Assembly (NCBI RefSeq): GCF_022458985.1
Contig: NC_061790.1
Coordinates: forward strand, 19,634,397-19,698,396
Direction of reading: 5' to 3'
Source of the DNA: Mugil cephalus
Taxonomy: Eukaryota; Chordata; Actinopteri; Mugiliformes; Mugilidae
DNA: 64,000 bases
The position numbers were made by a program, and so were the translations under genes. Within the stretch, counting starts at the first letter, position 1, and each line of letters starts with the position of its first letter. Below the pieces are notes generated by a model. That model was not told where the DNA came from, searched no databases, and worked only from the letters and a program-made list of their open reading frames with translations. This document shows positions 1 to 12,029 of the stretch, in pieces.

Positions 1-1799
1 AAAAAAGACTGAAATAAGATGGACTTCCTGCTGTACATGTGCCTTTATTTTCTTATTTTTACTGTAGAGTTTGATAGCAACCTTTGCTGTTTTGACTTCA
101 TCAGGGGGTTTCAGTTTCTTTTGTAATATAACGAGGATCGCTTTGACCTGCACGTTATGAAATAATAGGAACAAAAATGTGATTTCCCTGCGTGTGATAC
201 GCCTCAGTGAAGTGTCAGTAAATACCTCTGTTTCCAGTGTACAATAGCCCCGATTCACGTTCATGTGGATGTTTTATTCAGTGTTACAAAGACCATCGAG
301 TCATTCATTGTCCGTGTGAACACAGCAGCAGATGTGCAGGGCTGCAGAGCTTTGAGAAAAAGAACCCTTCCTGACATCTCGGTCAAACAGTCATGTGTTG
401 TGACCGGCGATTTGGGAGGAACTCAAAATTGTGCCTTGAATGAAAGTATCGCATATCACTCCACACCTGAACCAGCTATTTTTGAGGTGACGGGTCAGAG
501 GCGGGGCCCTGGCTCCGTCTGTCAGGATTTTTACAAATTCACATCTCATGCATTTTGGACTGCAGTAGCCGTGGAGTCCAGTTTTGATAAACACCCACGC
601 AAAATCAAGTTCTGTGGTTTAGACATAACTGCTGTGTTCATGTTCCATCCATGTCGTGTGTCACAGCTCATCATTCTCTATCAGAACATATTGATGACAT
701 ACATAGTGTTGTGGCCTTGTGTCATGTTTAAGATGTTAATGGAATCCCTCTCTTAAATGGTGACATGAATGATCCTGACAATAAACGGTTTATAATGCGA
801 CTCTGTCTCTGGTGATTAACCCAATATCACCCAGTAGGTGTACGCACCTAACACTGCAACAAATCTCCCTTTACCGTTCTGTTTGTTGATACAGTGGGTA
901 TAAAACATCTAGGCACCGCTGTTAATCATCAGGCTTTTGTCAAGTTAAAAAACACACTTTTGTTGAATGGAAAATATTCCCAAATCAATTCTACAACCAC
1001 GATAACTACTAACTACTGTAACCACTTACTACTGTTTGTTACCAATTTAAATTTAATTTTTAGATTTTATTTTTATGCTTAAACCTTCATAAAGAGTGGA
1101 CTCCCTGTTTTAGCCGCAAAATCACACGTGTCAAACAGACAGCCGACTTGCCAGAAGGTCCAACCTGTATAACAACTACACAGAAGACATTAAAGTTAAT
1201 ATGCAGCTCTGCAACTACATAAATAACAACTACCATTCCTACGTTGTCCACTAGGGATCACTGTTTCAGTCAGGGAAACTGCACTGGTTCTCAGCAAGAA
1301 GGTTCGGGGTTCAAATTCAGCAACGCAGCCCTTCCACAACACAAATGCAACCAGTGTATTGGTCTTTCGATGGTTATCGTAAAACGTGAGCAGATGATGG
1401 GAGGTGAAGCTCCCATCAGAGTCAGTAATACAATTTAGGTTCATTAAATGAATTATTAATAATTTCAGTTAAAAACTATGAATAACGCATGTTTAAAATA
1501 GGGAATATATTTTTGTTGTTTTACAGAGTGCAATGAATGTTTGCCAATTTCAGAGATGACAGGTTTAGTTTTTTGACACGCCTTACCTGCACCAAGTACA
1601 GCAGAGATCAGTAACAAGTTTGATATGAAGGCAGATGATGAAAGACGAATTAAGTTTCCTTAACTCCAAATTATGTTTGTATGTTGTTATTATTATTATT
1701 ATTGTTTATGTTGTGTTTGTAACTTGCTTTGTGTTTAGGTATTGTTTAGGTATGTCTTTTTAGTTCTAGTCAAATTCAGCCCTTACAGATGTTTCCACC
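1..1799. other. Left flank of the tRNA array, no recognised gene
   Basis: No gene is recognised here. An AATAAA hexamer lies at 780-785 and could be a poly(A) signal of a plus-strand gene ending in this stretch. The open frame before it (about 265-756) has no ATG at its start and matches no family I know. A short (TTA)n tract lies near 1,688-1,705. The part near 1,240-1,340 looks like a dispersed-repeat fragment and is listed separately. Confidence 0.4.
1240..1340 (+). repeat. Fragment of dispersed fish repeat with tRNA-like B-box
   Basis: The segment carries the words CTCAGCAAGAAGGTT and GGGGTTCAAATTC. These resemble the 5' part of the dispersed repeat at 43,826 and 55,478 and a Pol III B-box. 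It is short and diverged, so the assignment is tentative. Confidence 0.35.
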
Positions 1800-1851
1800 A
1801 AAGTTCAGTCACTTTTCTCGCTGCCTCAATACTTGGGCTCTGGCACCTGCA

Positions 1852-1922
1852 ATTTCCGAAGTGTAGTGGTTCACATTTGCCTCACACGCGAAAGTTCCCC
1901 GATTCGAAACTGGGCGGAAAGT
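1852..1922 (+). pseudogene. tRNA-Val relic, type B copy 1
   Basis: About 71 nt align with tRNA-Val: A-box region GTGTAGTGGTT, anticodon loop CTCACAC (CAC), and a T-arm with GATTCGAA. Two bases are missing from the D-arm, the first base is A instead of G, and the T-stem is mismatched. This copy shows that the shorter type-B relics in later units descend from a whole tRNA-Val gene. Confidence 0.8.
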
Positions 1923-2519
1923 CTCTTATTGTCTTCCCGAACTCAAAAGTACACCACCACAGCAGCCTTTGCACTAAAGGCACTCGAAGTGGCATGGTTT
2001 CTACATGTGGCTCCCGAGCCAACAGGGGTTTTACTGGAGAGGCACTGTGGCGCCATGGTGATAGCTGCCTTCCTCAGCTCGTGCCCGTTGACATACGCCA
2101 ACAAAGCACTGTTTGGTCATTTCATTCAGCAATCAGAGTCTGGTTGTACTGAGACAAAGCAAAACACTTCAGTCCAGCGTAGCCGCTGGAAGTTTTTCAT
2201 TCCGCTCTTTTCAGTAGCACCTTGCGTGCTTTGGGGACTTTTCCAGAAGTTGTCAAAGAAGACTTGACTTACATGGGCATAGTCGGAGGTTTACTGCATC
2301 AGGGAAACTGACTCTTCAGTCAACAGCCTGAGTGGAGGTTGGGGGATTCTAGTCTGTCTGGTCTCTCCAAGTCTTGTTGAATCAATCCTTAGATCTGAAG
2401 CTACTGCCGCTACCAACTTCCCAGACAACAAAGTTGACTCCGCTCCCTGCACAGCCACGTGTTTTCAGAATGACATTTGGGCTGTCTTTAGTCAAGCGCA
2501 GCTGATAAAAGGCTTAAGA

Positions 2520-2591
2520 CTCCCCGTCGGGGAATCGAACCCCGGTCTTCCGCGTGACAGGCGGAGATACTGTCCACTATACTAACGAGGA
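2520..2591 (-). tRNA. tRNA-Asp(GTC), copy 1
   Basis: The minus strand begins TCCTCGTTAGTATAGTGG and ends in CGGGGAG, giving a 72-nt cloverleaf. The anticodon GTC is at 558-556, the B-box GGTTCGATTCC is present, and TCCTCGT pairs with ACGGGGA in the acceptor stem. It decodes Asp codons GAC and GAU. The anticodon stem is TCCGC/GCGGA, a T27-A43 pair where I recall most vertebrate Asp genes having C-G, so pairing is kept. A TTTT run 10-13 nt past the 3' end on the minus strand (2,510-2,507) is a normal Pol III terminator. The gene points opposite to the Val genes of the unit. Confidence 0.96.
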
Positions 2592-3200
2592 AAGCACAGC
2601 TGGGACCTATCCCAAACGTGAGACACGCAAAACGGAAACTATGGAACGGGTACACAAGAGTCCACGCATTCAGCGTGCCTGGGTGACGAGCAACAGCCTG
2701 GTGATGGTGTCAACAATGGATGTGATGTGCGCATGTGCCATTCTATGCAGTTCTTGCAATGTGTGCAATTCTGAGTGGAGGTCTGTCACCACCAAAAGAA
2801 ACTAACGTGACAAGGGTCTGCAAACGATCCAATACTCACCTGCAATTAGACGATGTTGTTCTCTGATGGGCCATTAACGGTGAGAAACTCTCAGGACTTG
2901 AGGTGTGAATGGGGGGTGAAACTTGTCAGGGAGAGATGTTAAGACCGTCGTGTACGTGTCGTGTACTTTTGGGTCCTCGCTTGACGAGCTGGCTGTTGTG
3001 TTTGTGAAGTGGCTGTCTTGTTTCTTTGGTGCACAGCAGCAGTGACAGAATCCACATGAAAATCTCTCCTGTAGCTGTGATTCTCTCAGGTGTATCGCAT
3101 CCTTCCCTTCGTGTTTAGCATAAGATTAGTGTTTGCCACGCCACGCACACTTCGCTACAGCATTTCGCCACGGAACATTGATATTTTGGACCATGTGGCG

Positions 3201-3272
3201 GTTCCGTAGTGTAGTGGTTATCACGTTCGCCTAACACGCGAAAGGTCCCTGGTTCGAAACCGGGCGGAAACA
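3201..3272 (+). tRNA. tRNA-Val(AAC), copy 1, damaged acceptor stem
   Basis: The body matches tRNA-Val: A-box TAGTGTAGTGG, anticodon loop CTAACAC, B-box GGTTCGAAACC and 3' stem CGGAAAC with discriminator A. One T is missing from the 5' acceptor strand (GTTCCG instead of GTTTCCG), so the gene is 72 nt and the acceptor stem cannot pair fully. It is probably non-functional or poorly processed. Confidence 0.85.
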
Positions 3273-3881
3273 TTCTACCTTTCTCTTTCTTTGCTCCGGG
3301 TGGAAACTCTCTCATGTTCTTCCCAAACTCAAACGTACACCACCACAGCAGCCTTTGCACTAAGGGCACTTGGAATGGCATGGTTTCTACATGTGGCTCC
3401 CGAGCCAAGAGGGGTTTTAAAAGGACCCTCACAAAAGCTGAGGTGACTTGCTCCACGTGCCAGTCTGGAAGCCACAAGCCACCGCCCAAGCCCTTTACAG
3501 GCCAATTGCTTCTCAATCAAAAGACGCCTGCTAGAAGTCAAACAGATGCGAGTAGCTCTGATCAGGACTCGAGGTGTGAATGGGGGGTGAAACTTGTCAG
3601 GGAGAAATGTTAAGACTGCCGTGTACGTGTTGTGTACTTTTTGGTCCTCGCTTGATGAGCTGGCTGTTGTGTTTGTGAAGTGGCTATTTTGTTTCTTCAC
3701 TGCACATTAACAGTGAAAATCATTCCTTTTTCTGTAATTCTCTCAGGTGCACCGCATCCTTCCCTTCATGTTAAGCGTAAGATTTGTTTTGCCAGCACGC
3801 ACGCTTCTAAAGCATAACTACCGATATTCAAATCCAGTCCCTTATCCCGCTGCCTCAATAGTTGGCCTCTGGCACCCTGCA

Positions 3882-3940
3882 GTTTCCGTAGTGTAGTGGT
3901 TATCACGTATCAGGTCCCCAATTCTAACCGGGCTGAAACT
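3882..3940 (+). pseudogene. tRNA-Val relic, type E copy 1
   Basis: The segment starts GTTTCCGTAGTGTAGTGG, an intact A-box. It then loses the anticodon arm (CACGTATCAGG) and ends GGGCTGAAACT in place of GGGCGGAAACA. It cannot form a cloverleaf. It lies about midway between the two real Val genes of the unit. Confidence 0.85.
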
Positions 3941-4902
3941 CTCTTATGTTCTTCCCCAACTCAAAAGTACAGTAGCCTTTGCACTAAAGGCACTTGGAAT
4001 GGCATGGCTTCTACATGTGGCTCCCGAGGCAACAGGGTTTAAAAAAGACCCTCACAAAAAGAGTCCACGCAACGCTGAGCTGACTTGCTCCACGTGCCAG
4101 TCTGGAAGCCACAAGCCACCGCCCAAGCCCTTTTAGGCCATTTGCTTCTCAATCAAAAGATGCCTGCTAGGAGTCAAACAGATGCGAGCAGCCCTGCTTT
4201 GGTAGCTCTGATCTGATCAAATCGCTTGCAACTATGTATTGAAACTGTCTGTCCTAGCAGAGGTAGTCCGATTCTTAGCCATAGCCTCTGCTCCCGAAGG
4301 GGAGATGACGCAGCACTGTGGCGCCATGGTGATAGCTGCCGTCCTCAGCACGTGCCACAAGAGTCCACGCATTCAGCGTGCCTGGGTGACGAGCAACAGC
4401 TGGTGATGGTGTCAACAATGGATGTGATGTGCGCATGTGCCATTCTATGCAGTTCTTGCAATGTGTGCAATTCTGAGTGGAGGTCTGTCACCACCAAAAG
4501 AAACTAACGTGACAAGGGTCTGCAAACGACCCAATACTCACCTGCAATTAGACGATGTTGTTCTCTGATGGGCCATTAATGGTGAGAAACTCTCAGCACT
4601 TGAGGTGTGAATGGGGGGTGAAACTTGTCAAGGAGAGATGTTAAGACCGTCGTGTACGTGTCGTGTTCTTTTGGGTCCTCGCTTGACGAGCTGGCTGTTG
4701 TGTTTGTGAAGTGGCTGTCTTGTTTCTTCGGTGCACAGCAACAGTGACAGAATCCACATGAAAATCTCTCCTGTAGCTGTGATTCTCTCAGGTGCATCAG
4801 CATCCTTCCCTTCGTGTTTAGCATAAGATTTGTGTTTGCCACGCCACGCACACTTCGCTACAGCATTTCGCGATGGAACATTGATATTTTGCACAACGTG
4901 CA

Positions 4903-4975
4903 GTTTCTGTAGTGTAGTGGTCATCACGTTCGCCTCACACGCGAAAGGTCCCCGGTTCGAAACCGGGCGGAAACA
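4903..4975 (+). tRNA. tRNA-Val(CAC), copy 1
   Basis: Intact 73-nt tRNA-Val reading GUG codons. The acceptor strands GTTTCTG and CGGAAAC pair with one T-G wobble. The D-arm has AGTGGTCATCAC, the anticodon stem is TTCGC/GCGAA around loop CTCACAC, and the T-arm is CCCGG TTCGAAA CCGGG. No TTTT follows within about 40 nt; the trailer is pyrimidine-rich (CTTATTTCTCTTTG), so termination would depend on a weak, non-canonical signal or on read-through. Confidence 0.96.
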
Positions 4976-5238
4976 TTCTACCCTTATTTCTCTTTGTTCT
5001 CATTAATTTAAGTGGCTCCCTGTTAAGCACTGGATGTTGAAAGGGAAGGCAACTCTTGGGTATGTGCCAGGGTCAATTTCTATAACTCGACAAGGCATTA
5101 GATGTCTACATTTCGGTGTCTGTTAATGCTTCCTTTCTCAACTCGGAGAAATTAACTGTTTATTTCAAAGTAGACCTTTGCTGGTTTTCTTCAGTACACT
5201 GTTCCTGATGCCTCAATACTTGGGCTCTGGCACCTGCG

Positions 5239-5301
5239 GTTTCCATAGTGTAGTGGTTATCACATTCGCCTCACACGCGAAAGGTCCCCTGATTTGAACA
5301 C
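5239..5301 (+). pseudogene. tRNA-Val relic, type B copy 2
   Basis: Standard form of the type-B relic. It starts GTTTCCATAGTGTAGTGG, keeps an anticodon loop reading CAC, and breaks off in the T-arm (CTGATTTGAACACTG), with no 3' acceptor strand. It cannot make a tRNA. Confidence 0.85.
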
Positions 5302-5892
5302 TGTTCTTCCCGAACTCAAAAGTACACCACCACAGCAGCCTTTGCACTAAAGGCACTCGAAGTGGCATGGTTTCTACATGTGGCTCCCGAGCCAACAGGG
5401 GTTTTACTGGAGAGGCACTGTGGCGCCATGGTGATAGCTGCCTTCCTCAGCTCGTGCCCGTTGACATACGCCAACAAAGCACTGTTTGGTCATTTCATTC
5501 AGCAATCAGACTCTGGTTGTACTGAGACAAAGCAAAACACTTCAGTCCAGCGTAGCCGCTGGAAGTTTTTCATTCCGCTCTTTTCAGTAGCACCTTGCGT
5601 GCTTTGGGGACTTTTCCAGAAGTTGTCAAAGAAGACTTGACTTACATGGGCATAGTCGGAGGTTTACTGCATCAGGGAAACTGACTCTTCAGTCAACAGC
5701 CTGAGTGGAGGTTGGGGGATTCTAGTCTGTCTGGTCTCTCCAAGTCTTGTTGAATCAATCCTTAGATCTGAAGCTACTGCCGCTACCAACTTCCCAGACA
5801 ACAAAGTTGACTCCGCTCCCTGCACAGCCACGTGTTTTCAGAATGACATTTGGGCTGTCTTTAGTCAAGCGCAGCTGATAAAAGGCTTAAGA

Positions 5893-5963
5893 CTCCCCGT
5901 CGGGAATCGAACCCCGGTCTTCCGCGTGACAGGCGGAGATACTGTCCACTATACTAACGAGGA
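5893..5963 (-). tRNA. tRNA-Asp(GTC), copy 2, one-base deletion in T-arm side
   Basis: Same gene as copy 1 but 71 nt long. One G is missing from the plus-strand run CGTCGGGG, so the T-stem and acceptor junction lose a C. Folding is disturbed and this copy is probably defective. Confidence 0.85.
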
Positions 5964-6569
5964 AAGCACAGCTGGGACCTATCCCAAACGTGAGACACCA
6001 AAACGGAAACTATGGAACGGGTACACAAGAGTCCACGCATTCAGCGTGCCTGGGTGACGAGCAACAGCCTGGTGATGGTGTCAACAATGGATGTGATGTG
6101 CGCATGTGCCATTCTATGCAGTTCTTGCAATGTGTGCAATTCTGAGTGGAGGTCTGTCACCACCAAAAGAAACTAACGTGACAAGGGTCTGCAAACGATC
6201 CAATACTCACCTGCAATTAGACGATGTTGTTCTCTGATGGGCCATTAACGGTGAGAAACTCTCAGGACTTGAGGTGTGAATGGGGGGTGAAACTTGTCAG
6301 GGAGAGATGTTAAGACCGTCGTGTACGTGTCGTGTACTTTTGGGTCCTCGCTTGACGAGCTGGCTGTTGTGTTTTGAAGTGGCTGTCTTGTTTCTTTGGT
6401 GCACAGCAGCAGTGACAGAATCCACATGAAAATCTCTCCTGTAGCTGTGATTCTCTCAGGTGTATCGCATCCTTCCTTCGTGTTTAGCATAAGATTAGTG
6501 TTTGCCACGCCACGCACACTTCGCTACAGCATTTCGCCACGGAACATTTATATTTTGGACCATGTGGCG

Positions 6570-6642
6570 GTTTCCGTAGTGTAGTGGTTATCACGTTCGC
6601 CTAACACGCGAAAGGTCCCTGGTTCGAAACCGGGCGGAAACA
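6570..6642 (+). tRNA. tRNA-Val(AAC), copy 2
   Basis: Intact 73-nt gene for the Val isoacceptor that reads GUU (and GUC if A34 becomes inosine). The acceptor strands GTTTCCG and CGGAAAC pair fully. Anticodon loop is CTAACAC and the T-stem CCTGG/CCGGG has one T-G wobble. The trailer CATTCTACCTTTCTCTTTC has no TTTT, unlike the Asp gene of the same unit. Confidence 0.96.
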
Positions 6643-7254
6643 TTCTACCTTTCTCTTTCTTTGCTCCGGGTGGAAACTCTCTCATGTTCTTCCCAAACTC
6701 AAACGTACACCACCACAGCAGCCTTTGCACTAAGGGCACTTGGAATGGCATGGTTTCTACATGTGGCTCCCGAGCCAAGAGGGGTTTTAAAAGGACCCTC
6801 ACAAAAGCTGAGGTGACTTGCTCCACGTGCCAGTCTGGAAGCCACAAGCCACCGCCCAAGCCCTTTACAGGCCAATTGCTTCTCAATCAAAAGACGCCTG
6901 CTAGAAGTCAAACAGATGCGAGTAGCTCTGATCAGGACTCGAGGTGTGAATGGGGGTGAAACTTGTCAGGGAGAAATGTTAAGACTGCCGTGTACGTGTT
7001 GTGTACTTTTTGGTCCTCGCTTGATGAGCTGGCTGTTGTGTTTGTGAAGTGGCTATTTTGTTTCTTCACTGCACATTAACAGTGAAAATCATTCCTTTTT
7101 CTGTAATTCTCTCAGGTGCACCGCATCCTTCCCTTCATGTTAAGCGTAAGATTTGTGTTTGCCACGCCACGCACGCTTCGCTAAAGCATAACTACCGATA
7201 TTCAAATCCAGTCCCTTTTCCCGCTGCCTCAATAGTTGGCCTCTGGCACCTGCA

Positions 7255-7314
7255 GTTTCCGTAGTGTAGTGGTTATCACGTATCAGGTCCCCAATTCTAA
7301 ACCGGGCTGAAACT
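7255..7314 (+). pseudogene. tRNA-Val relic, type E copy 2
   Basis: Same lesion as E copy 1 (anticodon arm gone) and one base longer, with AAACCGGG in the T-arm remnant. Confidence 0.85.
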
Positions 7315-8276
7315 CTCTTATGTTCTTCCCCAACTCAAAAGTACAGTAGCCTTTGCACTAAAGGCACTTGGAATGGCATGCCTTCTACATGTGGCTCCCG
7401 AGGCAACAGGGTTTAAAAAAGACCCTCACAAAAAGAGTCCACGCAACGCTGAGCTGACTTGCTCCACGTGCCAGTCTGGAAGCCACAAGCCACCGCCCAA
7501 GCCCTTTTAGGCCAATTGCTTCTCAATCAAAAGACGCCTGCTAGGAGTCAAACAGATGCGAGCAGCCCTGCTTTGGTAGCTCTGATCTGATCAAATCGCT
7601 TGCAACTATGTATTGAAACTGTCTGTCCTAGCAGAGGTAGTCCGATTCTTAGCCATAGCCTCTGCTCCCGAAGGGGAGATGACGCAGCACTGTGGCGCCA
7701 TGGTGATAGCTGCCGTCCTCAGCACGTGCCACAAGAGTCCACGCATTCAGCGTGCCTGGGTGACGAGCAACAGTCTGGTGATGGTGTCAACAATGGATGT
7801 GATGTGCGCATGTGCCATTCTATGCAGTTCTTGCAATGTGTGCAATTCTGAGTGGAGGTCTGTCACCACCAAAAGAAACTAACGTGACAAGGGTCTGCAA
7901 ACGACCCAATACTCACCTGCAATTAGACGATGTTGTTCTCTGATGGGCCATTAATGGTGAGAAACTCTCAGCACTTGAGGTGTGAATGGGGGTGAAACTT
8001 GTCAAGGAGAGATGTTAAGACCGTCGTGTACGTGTCGTGTTCTTTTGGGTCCTCGCTTGACGAGCTGGCTGTTGTGTTTGTGAAGTGGCTGTCTTGTTTC
8101 TTCGGTGCACAGCAACAGTGACAGAATCCACATGAAAATCTCTCCTGTAGCTGTGATTCTCTCAGGTGCATCGCATCCTTCCCTTCGTGTTTAGCATAAG
8201 ATTTGTGTTTGCCACGCCACGCACACTTCGCTACAGCATTTCGCGATGGAACATTGATATTTTGCACAACGTGACA

Positions 8277-8349
8277 GTTTCTGTAGTGTAGTGGTCATCA
8301 CGTTCGCCTCACACGCGAAAGGTCCCCGGTTCGAAACCGGGCGGAAACA
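8277..8349 (+). tRNA. tRNA-Val(CAC), copy 2
   Basis: Intact and identical in the gene body to Val(CAC) copy 1. The upstream base context reads CGTGACAG instead of CGTGCAG. Confidence 0.96.
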
Positions 8350-8611
8350 TTCTACCCTTATTTCTCTTTGTTCTCATTAATTTAAGTGGCTCCCTGTTAA
8401 GCACTGAATGTTGAAAGGGAAGGCAACTCTTGGTATGTGCCAGGGTCAATTTCTATAACTCGACAAGGCATTAGATGTCTACATTTCGGTGTCTGTTAAT
8501 GCTTCCTTTCTCAACTCGGAGAAATTAACTGTTTATTTCAAAGTAGACCTTTGCTGGTTTTCTTCAGTACACTGTTCCTGATGCCTCAATACTTGGGCTC
8601 TGGCACCTGCG

Positions 8612-8674
8612 GTTTCCATAGTGTAGTGGTTATCACATTCGCCTCACACGCGAAAGGTCCCCTGATTTGAACAC
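8612..8674 (+). pseudogene. tRNA-Val relic, type B copy 3
   Basis: Standard type-B relic, truncated in the T-arm. Confidence 0.85.
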
Positions 8675-9265
8675 TGTTCTTCCCGAACTCAAAAGTACAC
8701 CACCACAGCAGCCTTTGCACTAAAGGCACTCGGAGTGGCATGGTTTCTACATGTGGCTCCCGAGCCAACAGGGGTTTTACTGGAGAGGCACTGTGGCGCC
8801 ATGGTGATAGCTGCCTTCCTCAGCTCGTGCCCGTTGACATACGCCAACAAAGCACTGTTTGGTCATTTCATTCAGCAATCAGACTCTGGTTGTACTGAGA
8901 CAAAGCAAAACACTTCAGTCCAGCGTAGCCGCTGGAAGTTTTTCATTCCGCTCTTTTCAGTAGCACCTTGCGTGCTTTGGGGACTTTTCCAGAAGTTGTC
9001 AAAGAAGACTTGACTTACATGGGCATAGTCGGAGGTTTACTGCATCAGGGAAACTGACTCTTCAGTCAACAGCCTGAGTGGAGGTTGGGGGATTCTAGTC
9101 TGTCTGGTCTCTCCAAGTCTTGTTGAATCAATCCTTAGATCTGAAGCTACTGCCGCTACCAACTTCCCAGACAACAAAGTTGACTCCGCTCCCTGCACAG
9201 CCACGTGTTTTCAGAATGACATTTGGGCTGTCTTTAGTCAAGCGCAGCTGATAAAAGGCTTAAGA

Positions 9266-9337
9266 CTCCCCGTCGGGGAATCAAACCCCGGTCTTCCGCG
9301 TGACAGGCGGAGATACTGTCCACTATACTAACGAGGA
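9266..9337 (-). tRNA. tRNA-Asp(GTC), copy 3, T-loop change
   Basis: 72 nt with all stems intact. The plus strand reads TCAAACCCC where other copies read TCGAACCCC. This changes the T-loop C56 to T in the tRNA. C56 pairs with G19 and is part of the B-box, so both elbow folding and Pol III promoter strength should suffer. Confidence 0.88.
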
Positions 9338-9944
9338 AAGCACAGCTGGGACCTATCCCAAACGTGAGACACGCAAAACGGAAACTATGGAACGGGTACA
9401 CAAGAGTCCACGCATTCAGCGTGCCTGGGTGACGAGCAACAGCCTGGTGATGGTGTCAACAATGGATGTGATGTGCGCATGTGCCATTCTATGCAGTTCT
9501 TGCAATGTGTGCAATTCTGAGTGGAGGTCTGTCACCACCAAAAGAAACTAACTGACAAGGGTCTGCAAACATCCAATACTCACCTGCAATTAGACGATGT
9601 TGTTCTCTGATGGGCCATTAACGGTGAGAAACTCTCAGGACTTGAGGTGTGAATGGGGGGTGAAACTTGTCAGGGAGAGATGTTAAGACCGTCGTGTACG
9701 TGTCGTGTACTTTTGGGTCCTCGCTTGACGAGCTGGCTGTTGTGTTTGTGAAGTGGCTGTCTTGTTTCTTCGGTGCACAGCAGCAGTGACAGAATCCACA
9801 TGAAAATCTCTCCTGTAGCTTTGATTCTCTCAGGTGTATCGCATCCTTCCCTTCGTGTTTAGCATAAGATTAGTGTTTGCCACGCCACGCACACTTCGCT
9901 ACAGCATTTCGCCACGGAACATTGATATTTTGGACCATGTGGCG

Positions 9945-10018
9945 GTTTCCGTAGTGTAGTGGTTATCACGTTCGCCTAAACACGCGAAAGGTCCCTGGTT
10001 CGAAACCGGGCGGAAACA
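9945..10018 (+). tRNA. tRNA-Val(AAC), copy 3, anticodon-loop insertion
   Basis: 74 nt. One extra A in the anticodon loop (CCTAAACAC instead of CCTAACAC) makes an eight-base loop. Everything else matches the intact copies. It may be inactive, or a +1 frameshifting type of tRNA if it were expressed; the former is more likely. Confidence 0.85.
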
Positions 10019-10608
10019 TTCTACCTTTCTCTTTCTTTGCTCCGGGTGGAAACTCTCTCATGTTCTTCCCAAACTCAAACGTACACCACCACAGCAGCCT
10101 TTGCACTAAGGGCACTTGGAATGGCATGGTTTCTACATGTGGCTCCCGAGCCAAGAGGGGTTTTAAAAGGACCCTCACAAAAGCTGAGGTGACTTGCTCC
10201 ACGTGCCAGTCTGGAAGCCACAAGCCACCGCCCAAGCCCTTTACAGGCCAATTGCTTCTCAATCAAAAGACGCCTGCTAGAAGTCAAACAGATGCGAGTA
10301 GCTCTGATCAGGACTCGAGGTGTGAATGGGGGGTGAAACTTGTCAGGGAGAAATGTTAAGACTGCCGTGTACGTGTTGTGTACATTTTGGTCCTCGCTTG
10401 ATGAGCTGGCTGTTGTGTTTGTGAAGTGGCTATTTTGTTTCTTCACTGCACATTAACAGTGAAAATCATTCCTTTTTCTGTAATTCTCTCAGGTGCACCG
10501 CATCCTTCCCTTCATGTTAAGCGTAAGATTTTCGCTAAAGCATAACTACCGATATTCAAATCCAGTCCCTTATCCCGCTGCCTCAATAGTTGGCCTCTGG
10601 CCCCTGCA

Positions 10609-10668
10609 GTTTCCGTAGTGTAGTGGTTATCACGTATCAGGTCCCCAATTCTAAACTGGGCTGAAACT
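10609..10668 (+). pseudogene. tRNA-Val relic, type E copy 3
   Basis: Type-E relic without an anticodon arm. It shares AAACTGGGCTG with copy 5, against AAACCGGGCTG in copies 2, 6 and 8. Confidence 0.85.
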
Positions 10669-11630
10669 CTCTTATGTTCTTCCCCAACTCAAAAGTACAG
10701 TAGCCTTTGCACTAAAGGCACTTGGAATGGCATGGCTTCTACATGTGGCTCCCGAGGCAACAGGGTTTAAAAAAGACCCTCACAAAAAGAGTCCACGCAA
10801 CGCTGAGCTGACTTTCTCCACGTGCCAGTCTGGAAGCCACAAGCCACCGCCCAAGCCCTTTTAGGCCAATTGCTTCTCAATCAAAAGACGCCTGCTAGGA
10901 GTCAAACAGATGCGAGCAGCCCTGCTTTGGTAGCTCTGATCTGATCAAATCGCTTGCAACTATGTATTGAAACTGTCTGTCCTAGCAGAGGTAGTCCGAT
11001 TCTTAGCCATAGCCTCTGCTCCCGAAGGGGAGATGACGCAGCACTGTGGCGCCATGGTGATAGCTGCCGTCCTCAGCACGTGCCACAAGAGTCCACGCAT
11101 TCAGCGTGCCTGGGTGACGAGCAACAGCCTGGTGATGGTGTCAACAATGGATGTGATGTGCGCATGTGCCATTCTATGCAGTTCTTGAATGTGTGCAATT
11201 CTGAGTGGAGGTCTGTCACCACCAAAAGAAACTAACGTGACAAGGGTCTGCAAACGACCCAATACTCACCTGCAATTAGACGATGTTGTTCTCTGATGGG
11301 CCATTAATGGTGAGAAACTCTCAGCACTTGAGGTGTGAATGGGGGGTGAAACTTGTCAAGGAGAGATGTTAAGACCGTCGTGTACGTGTCGTGTTCTTTT
11401 GGGTCCTCGCTTGACGAGCTGGCTGTTGTGTTTGTGAAGTGGCTGTCTTGTTTCTTCGGTGCACAGCAACAGTGACAGAATCCACATGAAAATCTCTCCT
11501 GTAGCTGTGATTCTCTCAGGTGCATCACATCCTTCCCTTCGTGTTTAGCATAAGATTTGTGTTTGCCACGCCACGCACACTTCGCTACAGCATTTCGCGA
11601 TGGAACATTGATATTTTGCACAACGTGGCA

Positions 11631-11703
11631 GTTTCTGTAGTGTAGTGGTCATCACGTTCGCCTCACACGCGAAAGGTCCCCGGTTCGAAACCGGGCGGAA
11701 ACA
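11631..11703 (+). tRNA. tRNA-Val(CAC), copy 3
   Basis: Intact 73-nt gene, body identical to copy 1. Confidence 0.96.
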
Positions 11704-11966
11704 TTCTACCCTTATTTCTCTTTGTTCTCATTAATTTAAGTGGCTCCCTGTTAAGCACTGGATGTTGAAAGGGAAGGCAACTCTTGGGTATGTGCCAGGG
11801 TCAATTTCTATAACTCGACAAGGCATTAGATGTCTACATTTCGGTGTCTGTTAATGCTTCCTTTCTCAACTCGGAGAAATTAACTGTTTATTTCAAAGTA
11901 GACCTTTGCTGGTTTTCTTCAGTACACTGTTCCTGATGCCTCAATACTTGGGCTCTGGCACCTGCG

Positions 11967-12029
11967 GTTTCCATAGTGTAGTGGTTATCACATTCGCCTC
12001 ACACGCGAAAGGTCCCCTGATTTGAACAC
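11967..12029 (+). pseudogene. tRNA-Val relic, type B copy 4
   Basis: Standard type-B relic, truncated in the T-arm. Confidence 0.85.

Larger units (their letters stand above)
1852..5238. repeat. tRNA array unit 1 (3,387 bp)
   Basis: Left-most and most diverged unit. Its B relic still has a T-arm that later units have lost. The sequence just before it resembles the E-type leader rather than the usual B leader. Confidence 0.9.
5239..8611. repeat. tRNA array unit 2 (3,373 bp)
   Basis: Complete unit with the long form of the E leader, which keeps the TGTGTTTGCCACG segment near 7,153. Its Asp copy has a one-base deletion. Confidence 0.9.
8612..11966. repeat. tRNA array unit 3 (3,355 bp)
   Basis: Complete unit with the short form of the E leader: GTAAGATTTTCGC near 10,530 marks a deletion of roughly 20 bp that it shares with unit 5. 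Confidence 0.9.

Noticed and set aside
265-756. 163-codon open frame at the left edge
   Set aside because: It does not begin with ATG in the sequence, resembles no family, and could be 3' UTR of an upstream gene.
5362-5640. 92-codon open frame (MAWFLHVAPEPTG...) repeated in almost every array unit
   Set aside because: It starts in the trailer of a dead tRNA-Val and has no family match or splice context. It recurs only because the unit recurs, and opposite-strand frames in the same place are equally open.
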